37,579 nt of DNA. It comes from Candidatus Opimibacter iunctus. Lineage in GTDB: Bacteria; Bacteroidota; Bacteroidia; Chitinophagales; Saprospiraceae. The stretch covers positions 1-37,579 of the forward strand of contig JADJVH010000021.1 of the NCBI GenBank assembly GCA_016716665.1. The letters run 5' to 3'. A program made the position numbers and the translations under genes. The notes under the pieces were generated by a model. It was not told the origin of the DNA, searched no databases, and worked only from the letters and a program-made list of their open reading frames with translations. Shown piece after piece: positions 8,612 to 15,879 of the stretch. Position 1 is the stretch's first letter. Every line of letters begins with the position of its first letter.

Positions 8612-8756
8612 GAGGCTACCGTTTATACTCAAATCGGTATTGGCCTGTTTTTAAAATTTCCGCAGGAAATAAAAACGCCGCTGGATGGAGTTCTCTCCGC
8701 CAGCAGGATGATTCCAATTGAGAATTCATTTAGGTATTCATTTTACGTATTCAAAT
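8612..8756. repeat. Dispersed repeat of about 140 bp, copy 1
   Basis: It shares long stretches with 35946-36085, including AAACGCCGCTGGATGGAGTT, CTCTCCGCCAGC and ATGATTCCAATTGAG. It contains the imperfect hairpin CTGGATGGAG/CTCTCCGCCAG. No open frame is credible, and it may be a small non-autonomous element. Confidence 0.75.
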
Positions 8757-9299
8757 TTGTGAGTTGTGAGTTGTCAGCTGTGAGTGGCCTATTGTTGATG
8801 GTTGATGTGTTGATTGGGTTAGCGCCCACTACAAATTGCCCACCCGCCAATTGCCCACTGCCTATTGCGGACTAATAGCTGATAGGTAATAACACCCCAG
8901 TACTCCCGCTCACTCCCATCTGGTAGCTGGTAGCTGGTAGCTGGTAGCTGGTAGCTTGTAGCTGACGGCTGATAGCTCAATCCACACCCAAACCTCACAC
9001 CCTCACATCTGGTAGCTGGTAGCTGGTAGCTGGTGGCTGATAGCTGATAGCTGACGGCTGATAGCTCAATCCACACCCAAACCTCACACCCTCACATCTG
9101 GTAGCTGGTAGCTGGTAGCTGGTGGCTGATAGCTGATAGCTGACGGCTGATAGCTCAATCCACACCCAAACCTCACACCCTCACATCTGGTAGCTGGTAG
9201 CTGGTAGCTGACGGCTGATAGCTGACAGCTGATAGCTCAAATCACACCCAACCCCCACACTCTCACATCTGATAGCTGATAGCTGATAGCTGGTAGCTA
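8756..9299. repeat. Large heptamer array with an 89-bp higher-order unit
   Basis: 8756-8785 holds GTGAGTT units. 8826-8875 holds ATTGCCC/ACTGCCT units. 8881-9299 is dominated by TAGCTGG and TAGCTGA in 7-bp steps. From 8971 the TAGCTNN runs and a C-rich linker (TCCACACCCAAACCTCACAC) form a higher-order unit with steps of 89, 89 and 82 bp. The array ends inside the stop codon (TAG) of the hydroxylase gene at 9297. Confidence 0.9.
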
Positions 9300-9965
9300 T
9301 TCATCCCCCCCGTACATCAACTCCTTCACCTTCTCCTTGTCGTCCTTGATATTCTTGAGGTCAAACATCGTCCCGAAGACGTGGTCCCAGAGCGTCGAAC
9401 TGACACCAAATCCCATGTGTCCATCCTGATAATGGTGGAGATGGTGATTGCGCCAGTGATTCCTCATCCAACTGAAGGGTGGGCGCCAGGCATGGATGGC
9501 ATAGTGCATGCTGCCATACAGCAGGTACCCAAGCATAAAGCCGGCGAAAAACGGAAACGCATTGTATCCCATGAGGAGGTACATGATCCCGAGTATCGTG
9601 CCGGAGATCAGGATGCTGGGGAGTGGAGGCATAAAGAGCCTTGTCTTGTCCCTGGGGTAGTGATGATGGCTGCCATGGAATATGTAGACGATTTTCATCC
9701 CCGTTTCACTCTTGGCTTCAAGGTGGAAAAGCCAGCGGTGCGCAATATATTCAAAGAAGGTCCAGAAGAAGATACCTCCCACAAACAGGAGGATGATTTT
9801 CTGGATCGAAAACCCAAAGGCATCATAGCCATGGTAGAGGAAATAGATGATCACCGGCAGGTACATCGCCCAGATGATCAGGGGATGTCCTTTGGTCAGC
9901 CATTCCAATGCGGTGCTGTTAAACAACCGCGCCTGACCCGAATTTTCAATTTTCTCGATATGCAT
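9297..9965 (-). CDS. Fatty-acid hydroxylase superfamily protein (FA2H/Scs7-like)
   Basis: 222 residues with four hydrophobic segments and the histidine-rich di-metal motifs of the sterol desaturase/fatty-acid hydroxylase superfamily: HRWLFH (about 76-81), HGSHHHYPRD (97-106), HYAIH (154-158) and HHLHHY (174-179). The HGSHHHYPRD form is that of fatty-acid 2-hydroxylases, which hydroxylate the N-acyl chain of sphingolipids at the alpha carbon. Many Bacteroidota make sphingolipids, so this role fits, but no sphingolipid genes lie nearby. It sits in the inner membrane. A good promoter lies just upstream (9991-10022). The TAG stop is the first three bases of the adjoining repeat array. Confidence 0.87.
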   Translation of the reverse strand: MHIEKIENSGQARLFNSTALEWLTKGHPLIIWAMYLPVIIYFLYHGYDAFGFSIQKIILLFVGGIFFWTFFEYIAHRWLFHLEAKSETGMKIVYIFHGSHHHYPRDKTRLFMPPLPSILISGTILGIMYLLMGYNAFPFFAGFMLGYLLYGSMHYAIHAWRPPFSWMRNHWRNHHLHHYQDGHMGFGVSSTLWDHVFGTMFDLKNIKDDKEKVKELMYGGDE

Positions 9966-9990
9966 ACTCAGGACGTTTTTAGTGCCGGGG

Positions 9991-10022
9991 CAAAGATAAG
10001 GATTATGGCAAAAAAAGACAAA
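9991..10022 (-). promoter_or_regulatory. Bacteroidota-type promoter for the fatty-acid hydroxylase gene
   Basis: Reading the minus strand: TTTG (complement of 10019-10022), a 20-bp spacer, then TATCTTTG (complement of 9991-9998), a full match to TTTG-N19-TAnnTTTG apart from one extra spacer base. It predicts a start near 9984 and a leader of about 20 bases. The remainder of the gap up to 10319 holds no gene I can support. Confidence 0.7.
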
Positions 10023-10293
10023 AACATCTTTTTATTGTGATTTCCAACTGCAGCAGGTTTCCCGTCTCAGAACGCCCATGGAATCTCTGGATAAAAGAGG
10101 GTAGGCTACCTGGGGATCTTCCATGTGAACAGCCTGGCATCTGGCCACCGATGGGACATCCAGGGTAGATTCCATCCCAGCATGAGTCACAGTTTTGAAT
10201 TGCTTCACATTTCGAACTAAAGTAACCTCTCGAATAAGAATTATATGCTCCATACTAGCTTAAATAGATTGAATTCTATTATCCTCTTTTGAC

Positions 10294-10301
10294 TACCTTC
10301 G
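10294..10301 (+). promoter_or_regulatory. Possible -7 box for the secreted-protein gene
   Basis: TACCTTCG is one base from TAnnTTTG, 18 bp before the ATG at 10320. A TTG lies about 21 bp upstream. Weak support. Confidence 0.3.
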
Positions 10302-10319
10302 AAAACATAAAACCATCAC

Positions 10320-11189
10320 ATGCGCTTCATCTTCATCATTACTTTCGTCTTCCTGATGCAGTCCATCCATGCTCAATCATCCGATGGCCTCGCAGGCAAT
10401 TATTCCGCCAGTTTCAATGGCGACGATCTCTACCTCTCTCTCGAGAAAAACTCTGGCAACATGTATGGGGGCATCATGAAGGATAGTTATCAAACCTACA
10501 CTGTAGCACTAACTACCTCCGGCACAAGGGTGACAGGTACTGCAAAGGAGTCGACCCTGGGTCTTGAGTTCAAGATCACAGGACAAGTGCAAGGTGATCA
10601 GTTGCCACTCCATTTTACGATCGAAGTGGCCGGAGAAAGCAACAGCATGGATATCGTCTTTGCACGCGAAGGATCGGCACCTGCGCGCGGCTTTAATAAT
10701 GATGTTCAACCATCAGCACTGGTGCTGCCTGCCGGTGCACAGCATCCACAGGAAGTAGCAGGCACCTGGGCTAAGGAAGAACTCTATCAATCCGGTGCAG
10801 GCGACAATTACATGGGCTCCAGCTTTTCCCAAAGCCTGACCTTCCTGCCCGACGGACAACTATCTGAAGGCAGCAGCAGCGCCTCCATGAGCGGCAGCAA
10901 CTACAGCGGCCAGAGCACAGGGCAGGGTGGAGGTATCATCCCCGGCGCAGCATGGTACACCATCGGCAATCAATTGTACCTGATGTTTACCGAAAATGGC
11001 CAGACCCAAAATGTAGCATTAGGCAAGTATTACGTGGAAGGAAATAATATGCTCCTCACAGGGACCAATGGGGAGAAAGTACTGTTAAACCGAAAGAGAT
11101 CACAGCAGGTACCATTAGCCACCACTACCACCCAGTTGGGTGGGGGTTTGGGGGGATTGAGCTATCAGCCGTCAGCTATCAGGTTTTAG
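10320..11189 (+). CDS. Small secreted protein of unknown function, with repeat-derived C-terminus
   Basis: 289 residues. A signal peptide (MRFIFIITFVFLMQSIHAQ) is followed by two similar beta-rich halves: LAGNYSASFNGDDLYLSLEK... and VAGTWAKEELYQ..., each ending in a phrase like 'GEKVLLNRKRS', typical of lipocalin-like secreted proteins. A Ser/Gly-rich linker lies at about 180-215. No catalytic motif is seen. The last roughly 20 residues (QLGGGLGGLSYQPSAIRF) are read from the flanking heptamer repeat, with the stop TAG inside it, so the original C-terminus was probably near KRSQQ. It is likely periplasmic or outer-surface; function unknown. Confidence 0.8.
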   Translation: MRFIFIITFVFLMQSIHAQSSDGLAGNYSASFNGDDLYLSLEKNSGNMYGGIMKDSYQTYTVALTTSGTRVTGTAKESTLGLEFKITGQVQGDQLPLHFTIEVAGESNSMDIVFAREGSAPARGFNNDVQPSALVLPAGAQHPQEVAGTWAKEELYQSGAGDNYMGSSFSQSLTFLPDGQLSEGSSSASMSGSNYSGQSTGQGGGIIPGAAWYTIGNQLYLMFTENGQTQNVALGKYYVEGNNMLLTGTNGEKVLLNRKRSQQVPLATTTTQLGGGLGGLSYQPSAIRF

Positions 11190-11470
11190 CTACCAGCTTC
11201 CAGAGAATTAGCAGAACTCACATCTCACGATTCACGCCTCACGATTTTTTTAGCTACCAGCTACCAGCTTCCAGCTTCAGGCCAGTTTGCAGTCGGCAGT
11301 TTTCAGTTGGCAATTCGGCATGGTCAATAGCTAAACCAATCAACACATCAACCATCAACACATCCCTCAACCAATTACAACTCAGCACCTTCAAAGGGGG
11401 AGCCATGATTTATCTAACTCACAATTCACCGATCCCTGATCACCGATCACAAGATCACCGATCTACCAAT
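11155..11470. repeat. Mosaic of heptameric repeats between convergent genes
   Basis: In order: AGCTATCAGC units (11160-11205, overlapping the end of the upstream gene); TAGCTACCAGC units (11249-11278); CAGTTTG/CAGTCGG units (about 11283-11318); CATCAACA units with about an 8-bp step (11337-11370); the shared 30-bp module (11393-11422, inverted); and GATCACC units (11439-11462) that reach the stop codon of the LysE gene. Nearly the whole intergenic space is repeat. Confidence 0.85.
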
Positions 11471-12080
11471 AGTATCTGAACGCCTGGCTGATGGCGATGG
11501 CGATAAAGATCATTCCAACAATCTTACTGGCATAGTGACTGAGCTTGTCACTCTTGTCCCGGATATACTGGCCGAGCTTGGCATAGAGGAGAAAGACAAG
11601 AAAGGAGCCCCCGACCACACCCACAGCAAAGGCAGCAATAAACTCTGGTTCGAGTCTGATGATATTGGCGGAGTGGAGGTAGCCACCAAGGAATACGTAA
11701 TAGGGGATAGCGATCAGGTTGAGGGCACTGAGCATAAAGCCCTTGGCCGCCCCGATGACATGCATGGCTTTATTGGATGGCCGGGGTGGGGCGGTATTTT
11801 TCTTAAAGAGGTAATAGACACCAATGATGAGGAAGATCGGGATACAGGTGACAATGATGGCACGCTCCATCCCCGGGTTGGCGGTGAGGATGTTGAAAAA
11901 GCTGAGGGCGATGTAGGACTGGAAGAACTCCACAAAGGATGCACCGACCCCCATAGCTATGCCTGCACGGACCCCACGCCTGATGGAAGCCTCAGCGATA
12001 GAGACGTTGATCGTTCCAAACGGAATCGTCCCTAAAAAGCTGCAGAGCCAGCCCCAGAAGAAATGTGTCAGAAATCCCAA
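11463..12080 (-). CDS. LysE/RhtB-family amino-acid exporter
   Basis: 205 residues with about six membrane segments. The N-terminal GWLCSFLGTIPFGTINVSIAEASIRRGVRAGIAMGVGAS is the LysE-family pattern: a first helix with a conserved P..N, then a basic loop and GxGAS. Members export amino acids or small metabolites across the inner membrane. The start lies 6 bp after the stop of the ATP-grasp gene, so it is the last gene of a four-gene operon. This suggests it may export the product of the upstream ligase, though that is inference. The stop codon TAG adjoins GATCACC-type heptamers. Confidence 0.85.
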   Translation of the reverse strand: MGFLTHFFWGWLCSFLGTIPFGTINVSIAEASIRRGVRAGIAMGVGASFVEFFQSYIALSFFNILTANPGMERAIIVTCIPIFLIIGVYYLFKKNTAPPRPSNKAMHVIGAAKGFMLSALNLIAIPYYVFLGGYLHSANIIRLEPEFIAAFAVGVVGGSFLVFLLYAKLGQYIRDKSDKLSHYASKIVGMIFIAIAISQAFRYYW

Positions 12081-12086
12081 ATGGTA

Positions 12087-13178
12087 TTAATTAGTTCTTT
12101 TGTAGCGAAAATATATGATTAAAGCGGATATTATACTTTTAAATGTGTCCGGGGCATTTCCAAGCCTTTTATTCTGCCTCGCAATCCTGTACATGACGTT
12201 CCAGTGAAAGGCCATATCCATGTACGCTTTCCAGAGGGAATACCCCGGCTGGTAGATGTGCGCAGGGTCGGCACTGGTCCCGTTAAACTCAAGGACACGA
12301 ATTTCCCTCCCGGCCCTCAATGCTTCCCAGGATCCTATCCTCATGTCAAATCTGCCATAATATACCCCCGGCATTGTCCGCAGGAGAGATACCATATGCC
12401 CCCGGATCGCTTCATCGATCTCCACATTCCGGTTGAGGAACATGGTGCCCCGGCAATGATTACCGACAGGCTCCAGGATCAATACCTCTCCCGGTGAAAG
12501 TACTTCATTCCAGCGAGCCCCAAATTTGTCTCGTAGCTTTTCATATTGCAACACCGCCCGGTCCTGTTGCATGATCAACTGGCCCAATGTAGTCTTGCCA
12601 TCTCCCTTGACCTGCAGAAAGTGTTTTTCACAAATGGAAGTCACCGCGGATTCAGTACCATCGGGCATGCTATAGACCATGATGCTCACTTCCAGCGGCA
12701 ATTCCACATAGGTCTGCAGGATGATGTCTATAGGATGGTCACTGATATATTGGAGCAGTTCCGCCATAGAATTTATCCTGGAGATCAACCAGCCCCGTTC
12801 ACCCACTTCCGGCTTGGCGATAACAGGAAATGTTAGCCCGGACTGCTCGAAGATGTGCGGTATATCAGCAGTTGCGACAGGTGCCTTGAGAAGGACAGTT
12901 TTGGGTTTGAATGCATCAGGAATATGATGCAGGATGGCCGATTTAGACTCACCAAAGAAGCCACCGGTTGGTATGCCAGGGTTGGTCAGCGTAAAGAAGA
13001 AAAAATCTCTTGCCTTGATTGCATTCCATATCCACATGCCAAGTACCGGAATATTGAAGACATATAGTGGCCAATATTCCCATGACCTCAGTCGGATGAA
13101 AAATCGTCTCCACCACAGCGTAACCGGTGATATGATATGCTCCGGCTCAGCGGTATATGTCGCGGTATCACTGTCCAT
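12087..13178 (-). CDS. ATP-grasp ligase-like protein (carboxylate-amine ligase type)
   Basis: 363 residues. The ATP-grasp fold is suggested by FPVIAKPEVGERGWLI (nucleotide-binding Lys and loop, about 132-147), EVSIMVYSMPDG, and the metal-binding end GRFDMRIGSWEAL...EIRVLEFNGTSADPAHIY, where D, E and N coordinate magnesium. The D-Ala-D-Ala ligase/glutathione synthase relatives join a carboxylate to an amine at the cost of ATP. A hydrophobic stretch near the N-terminus (WPLYVFNIPVLGMWIWNAI) may bind the membrane. Its start overlaps the end of the NRDE gene by 11 bp and its end is 6 bp before the LysE gene, so translation is coupled. Substrates are unknown. Confidence 0.78.
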   Translation of the reverse strand: MDSDTATYTAEPEHIISPVTLWWRRFFIRLRSWEYWPLYVFNIPVLGMWIWNAIKARDFFFFTLTNPGIPTGGFFGESKSAILHHIPDAFKPKTVLLKAPVATADIPHIFEQSGLTFPVIAKPEVGERGWLISRINSMAELLQYISDHPIDIILQTYVELPLEVSIMVYSMPDGTESAVTSICEKHFLQVKGDGKTTLGQLIMQQDRAVLQYEKLRDKFGARWNEVLSPGEVLILEPVGNHCRGTMFLNRNVEIDEAIRGHMVSLLRTMPGVYYGRFDMRIGSWEALRAGREIRVLEFNGTSADPAHIYQPGYSLWKAYMDMAFHWNVMYRIARQNKRLGNAPDTFKSIISALIIYFRYKRTN

Positions 13179-13878
13179 GATGGATCATGATTTCTTCCCG
13201 CCTTTCCGGGTCAAGAGAAAGATGAAGTATCGAACCTGAATTTTCTTTTAACTCTATGCTGGTGACTGACAGGGTCTTGACGACATCTTGCCTGTTCATC
13301 ACAAATCCATTAGCCGGATCATCATTGGGCTGCTGATGAAAAGCGATAATGGATTCGCGGTCCACTACCGGATGTTCATCTATCCATTTTTCAAACAAAG
13401 ATTTTCTCCATTCTCTCACTTTGGGAGGATATAAGGTCACCGAAGACCATATCCTTGGCTGATCGAAAAGCGGCGGGCTGATATGCTTCTGGTCCCCATC
13501 CCAGATCAGTTGCATGAGCATATGGTTTTCATATACCAGCAAGGTGAAAGGTGCAATGCCACTTAGGTCCGTTTTCAAAAGGAAGTGGTTTGTATCCTCA
13601 GCGATTGCAGCCGCAGTCAGCACCTTACCTCTGCTCATGCGATATGGTGGGGCAGGTATGAAAGGTTCATAAGCGCCATTGAGCAGGCATACCGCACGGC
13701 CGCTGTCTGCAAGGGCAATCCAGCTTCCGCCGGAAGATTCGTCAAGCGGGAAATGTATCGCATTCCAATCCGGGGTATGGGTAGAGACCAGGCCGGTAGC
13801 CTGCCTTCCCGGACTTTCATCACGATTGGAGGTGATGTATATCGTATCGCCTTGTGGGATAAAACTTACTGTGCACAT
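13168..13878 (-). CDS. NRDE/TANGO2-family protein
   Basis: 236 residues. It begins MCTVSFIP and has SNRDE at 17-21, the motif that names the family, plus SGGSWIAL and the later blocks 'ILTAAAIAE' and 'LLVYENH' type. Cys2 is conserved in the family and its fold resembles N-terminal nucleophile hydrolases. Eukaryotic TANGO2 has been linked to haem handling and lipid metabolism; the bacterial role is open. The start overlaps the end of the DinB-like gene by 13 bp, with AGGA just before the ATG, and its end overlaps the ATP-grasp start. The family call is confident, the function is not. Confidence 0.88.
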   Translation of the reverse strand: MCTVSFIPQGDTIYITSNRDESPGRQATGLVSTHTPDWNAIHFPLDESSGGSWIALADSGRAVCLLNGAYEPFIPAPPYRMSRGKVLTAAAIAEDTNHFLLKTDLSGIAPFTLLVYENHMLMQLIWDGDQKHISPPLFDQPRIWSSVTLYPPKVREWRKSLFEKWIDEHPVVDRESIIAFHQQPNDDPANGFVMNRQDVVKTLSVTSIELKENSGSILHLSLDPERREEIMIHHGQ

Positions 13879-14078
13879 GATTCCTGCCGATAGCGGATGG
13901 TCGATGGGGCTACTCCAAAATGTTCCGGCAACACAATAGATGGAGCGATAGTTTTAAGTGCGATCTTGACAATCGCCAGGTGATGGATCGTATGTTCTAT
14001 GGTATAGATCAGTTCCCTACCCATGGTGGATGGAACTAATAATTTTCCTGTCCATGCTCCGTGCAATCCAGCAAGCAT
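13866..14078 (-). pseudogene. DinB-like protein, C-terminal part after a frameshift
   Basis: This frame carries LLVPSTMGRELIYTIEHTIHHLAIVKI, the second metal-binding half of a DinB/YfiT four-helix protein (H..HH), and ends IRYRQESCAQ across the start of the NRDE gene. It has no start of its own that makes sense: the residues before LLVPS (MLAGLHGAW) are the out-of-frame reading of the preceding part. Joined to the frame ending at 14036, it gives one protein of about 177 residues, the normal length. Confidence 0.75.
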
Positions 14079-14398
14079 TGAGCCTCCGGATTAATTTCTG
14101 TCAGACGCTCACGGATCACATTCACACAACTCAGTGCGAATTCAGGTGCGGTCTCAATAAGGTAGTCCCTCCTGCGCAATGCATAACTGATGATGGGAAC
14201 ATTATTATCACTGTATTGCTCCACGAGGCAGTTGTAAAACTCAATAATATGTCTCGTATGTTGGCCAATAGTGGCGCCGGACAAGATGGGCATAGGGGTC
14301 TGATAAACCACCGGATCAATCAATGCGAGATAATGCCTGAGGTCATTCAGGGCTATACCGGCTATACCTGGCAGGGAGATTTGCTGTGTCGGCTCCAT
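14036..14398 (-). pseudogene. DinB-like protein, N-terminal part before a frameshift
   Basis: 120 residues read up to ENY-stop. IGQHTRHIIEFYNCLVEQ is the first metal-binding helix of the DinB superfamily. The break lies at GGAAAATTATTAG (minus strand, near 14040): one extra A in the AAAA run would read Q-E-K-L-L-V-P-S-T and continue into the rest of the protein. DinB-superfamily members include thiol (bacillithiol or mycothiol) transferases and proteins of unknown role. It heads the operon with TANGO2, ATP-grasp and LysE. A sequencing error is at least as likely as a real mutation, because the downstream frame keeps all key residues. Confidence 0.75.
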
Positions 14399-14405
14399 TG
14401 GCTGC

Positions 14406-14413
14406 GAAAGATA
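14406..14413 (-). promoter_or_regulatory. Possible -7 box for the DinB-TANGO2-ATP-grasp-LysE operon
   Basis: TATCTTTC on the minus strand is one base from TAnnTTTG and ends 7 bp before the ATG at 14398, implying a very short or absent leader. No convincing -33 box. Confidence 0.35.
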
Positions 14414-14478
14414 CGTTTTTCCTTTATTCGGTCATGCGACGCGGAATAAAGGCTGGCTAAAGAGGCTAAAGCAGACCA

Positions 14479-14534
14479 ACATGTAAAAAAATGAAGGGGT
14501 TCAAAATCTTGAACCCCTTCATTTTTTTACATGT
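14479..14534 (-). terminator. Long symmetric terminator that includes the icd stop codon
   Basis: A nearly perfect inverted repeat of about 26 bp per arm (ACATGTAAAAAAATGAAGGG and onward), with loop AATC, GC-rich core GAAGGGGTTC/GAACCCCTTC and flanking A and T runs. It should stop transcription in both directions. The icd stop codon TAA and the last Met codon are part of the base of the stem. It separates icd from the DinB operon. Confidence 0.9.
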
Positions 14535-15792
14535 TGGATATAATCTCATCCCCGAATTCAGAGCATTTCAACAACGTAGCCCCGTCCATCAGGCGATGGA
14601 AGTCATAGGTCACCCGTTTGTTTTCAATAGCTTTTTCGAGGCCTTTTTCGATCAGGCTTGAGACTTCATCCCAGCCCAGGTAGTCAAACATCATCACCCC
14701 GGAGAGGATGACTGAGCTTGGGTTGACCTTGTCCAGGCCTGCGTATTTAGGAGCAGTACCATGCGTTGCTTCAAAGATGGCAGCACCGTTAACATAATTG
14801 ATATTGGCTCCAGGAGCGATACCGATACCACCAACCATTGCCGCGAGGGCATCAGAAATATAGTCGCCGTTGAGGTTGAGGGTAGCGATGACATCATACT
14901 CTGCAGGGCGAAGGAGGATCTGTTGGAGGAAAGCATCTGCGATGACATCCTTGATGAGCAGTGCTCCACCATCGAGTGCTGCTTTCTGGGCAGCATCAGC
15001 GGCTTCCTGGCCTTGTGCGGCGACAATACGGTCATATTGAGCCCAGGTAAATACCCTGTTGCCATATTCCCTTTCTGCGAGGGCATATCCCCATTCTTTA
15101 AACTTACCCTCTGTATACTTCATGATATTGCCCTTGTGGACGATCGTCACGCTCTTGCTGCCTTTACGGAAGGCATGCTCGAGGGCAGCCCTGACCAGGC
15201 GCTCGGTACCTTCTATGGATACCGGCTTGACACCCAGGGACGAAGTTTCAGGGAAGCGTATGTTTTTGACGCCCATTTCTTCGATGAGGAAACGTTTAAC
15301 CCGTTCGTTTTCAGGGCTTCCGGCCAAAAATTCGATACCGGCATAGATGTCTTCTGTATTTTCCCGGAAGATGATCATATTGACTTTTTCAGGCTCCTTT
15401 ACCGGAGTAGGCACGCCTTTATACCACCTCACAGGGCGGACACAGGCATAGAGATCCAGTTTTTGGCGCAAAGCCACATTTAAGGACCTGATACCACCAC
15501 CTACTGGTGTAGTCAAAGGGCCCTTGATGGCGACCAGGTGGTCAGTGATGACATCGAGTGTAGCTTGTGGAAGCCAGTCTCCGGTCTGTTTAAAGGCCTT
15601 TTCACCTGCCAGAACTTCCTGCCAGATGACCTTGCGGGCACCATTGTAGGCTTTATGTACGGCAGCATCAAAGACGCGTACAGAGGCCGCCCAGATATCG
15701 GCTCCGGTGCCATCTCCTTCGATAAAAGGTATAATCGGATCAACAGGTACCTGGATACCGGCTGATGTCATCGTTATTTTAGATCCGTTCAT
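14527..15792 (-). CDS. icd: Isocitrate dehydrogenase, NADP-dependent
   Basis: 421 residues, close to the E. coli Icd type. It converts isocitrate and NADP+ to 2-oxoglutarate, CO2 and NADPH in the TCA cycle (cytoplasm). GPLTTPVGGGIRSLNVALRQ (about 91-110) holds the substrate Ser (about 103) that in E. coli is the regulatory phosphorylation site, and DLYACVRPVRW follows with the isocitrate-binding arginines. The NADP-selecting pair KY follows ATHGTAP, as in E. coli. I start at MNGSKITMTSAG, because the ten residues before it are not part of the family and the -7 box TAATTTTG lies at 15820-15827. No kinase/phosphatase gene is in the window. Confidence 0.95.
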   Translation of the reverse strand: MNGSKITMTSAGIQVPVDPIIPFIEGDGTGADIWAASVRVFDAAVHKAYNGARKVIWQEVLAGEKAFKQTGDWLPQATLDVITDHLVAIKGPLTTPVGGGIRSLNVALRQKLDLYACVRPVRWYKGVPTPVKEPEKVNMIIFRENTEDIYAGIEFLAGSPENERVKRFLIEEMGVKNIRFPETSSLGVKPVSIEGTERLVRAALEHAFRKGSKSVTIVHKGNIMKYTEGKFKEWGYALAEREYGNRVFTWAQYDRIVAAQGQEAADAAQKAALDGGALLIKDVIADAFLQQILLRPAEYDVIATLNLNGDYISDALAAMVGGIGIAPGANINYVNGAAIFEATHGTAPKYAGLDKVNPSSVILSGVMMFDYLGWDEVSSLIEKGLEKAIENKRVTYDFHRLMDGATLLKCSEFGDEIISNM

Positions 15793-15819
15793 TTCAATGT
15801 ATTGTGTTAGAATGAGGCG

Positions 15820-15827
15820 CAAAATTA
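15820..15827 (-). promoter_or_regulatory. -7 box of the icd promoter
   Basis: TAATTTTG on the minus strand matches TAnnTTTG exactly, about 28 bp before the ATG at 15792, giving a leader of about 20 bases. No clear -33 TTTG at the right distance. Confidence 0.45.
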
Positions 15828-15879
15828 GAAATTCTGTGGGAAGCCGGGGCTGCCTATTTTTTCAATACCTTAGCACCTG

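Noticed and set aside
8819..9076. An 85-residue minus-strand frame with LSYQPSATSYQLPATSYQLP
   Set aside because: It is a translation of the 7-bp repeat array.
8971..9299. 89-bp units as a CRISPR array
   Set aside because: Both the repeated part and the linker are conserved, so there are no spacers.
10032..10253. A 73-residue minus-strand frame starting MEHIILIREV
   Set aside because: No family, no promoter, and the overlapping frame is the more protein-like one; neither is secure.
14036..14078. Programmed frameshift in the DinB-like gene
   Set aside because: The site (GGAAAATTATTAG) is not a proper slippery heptamer, and no stimulating structure is evident; a lost A is simpler.
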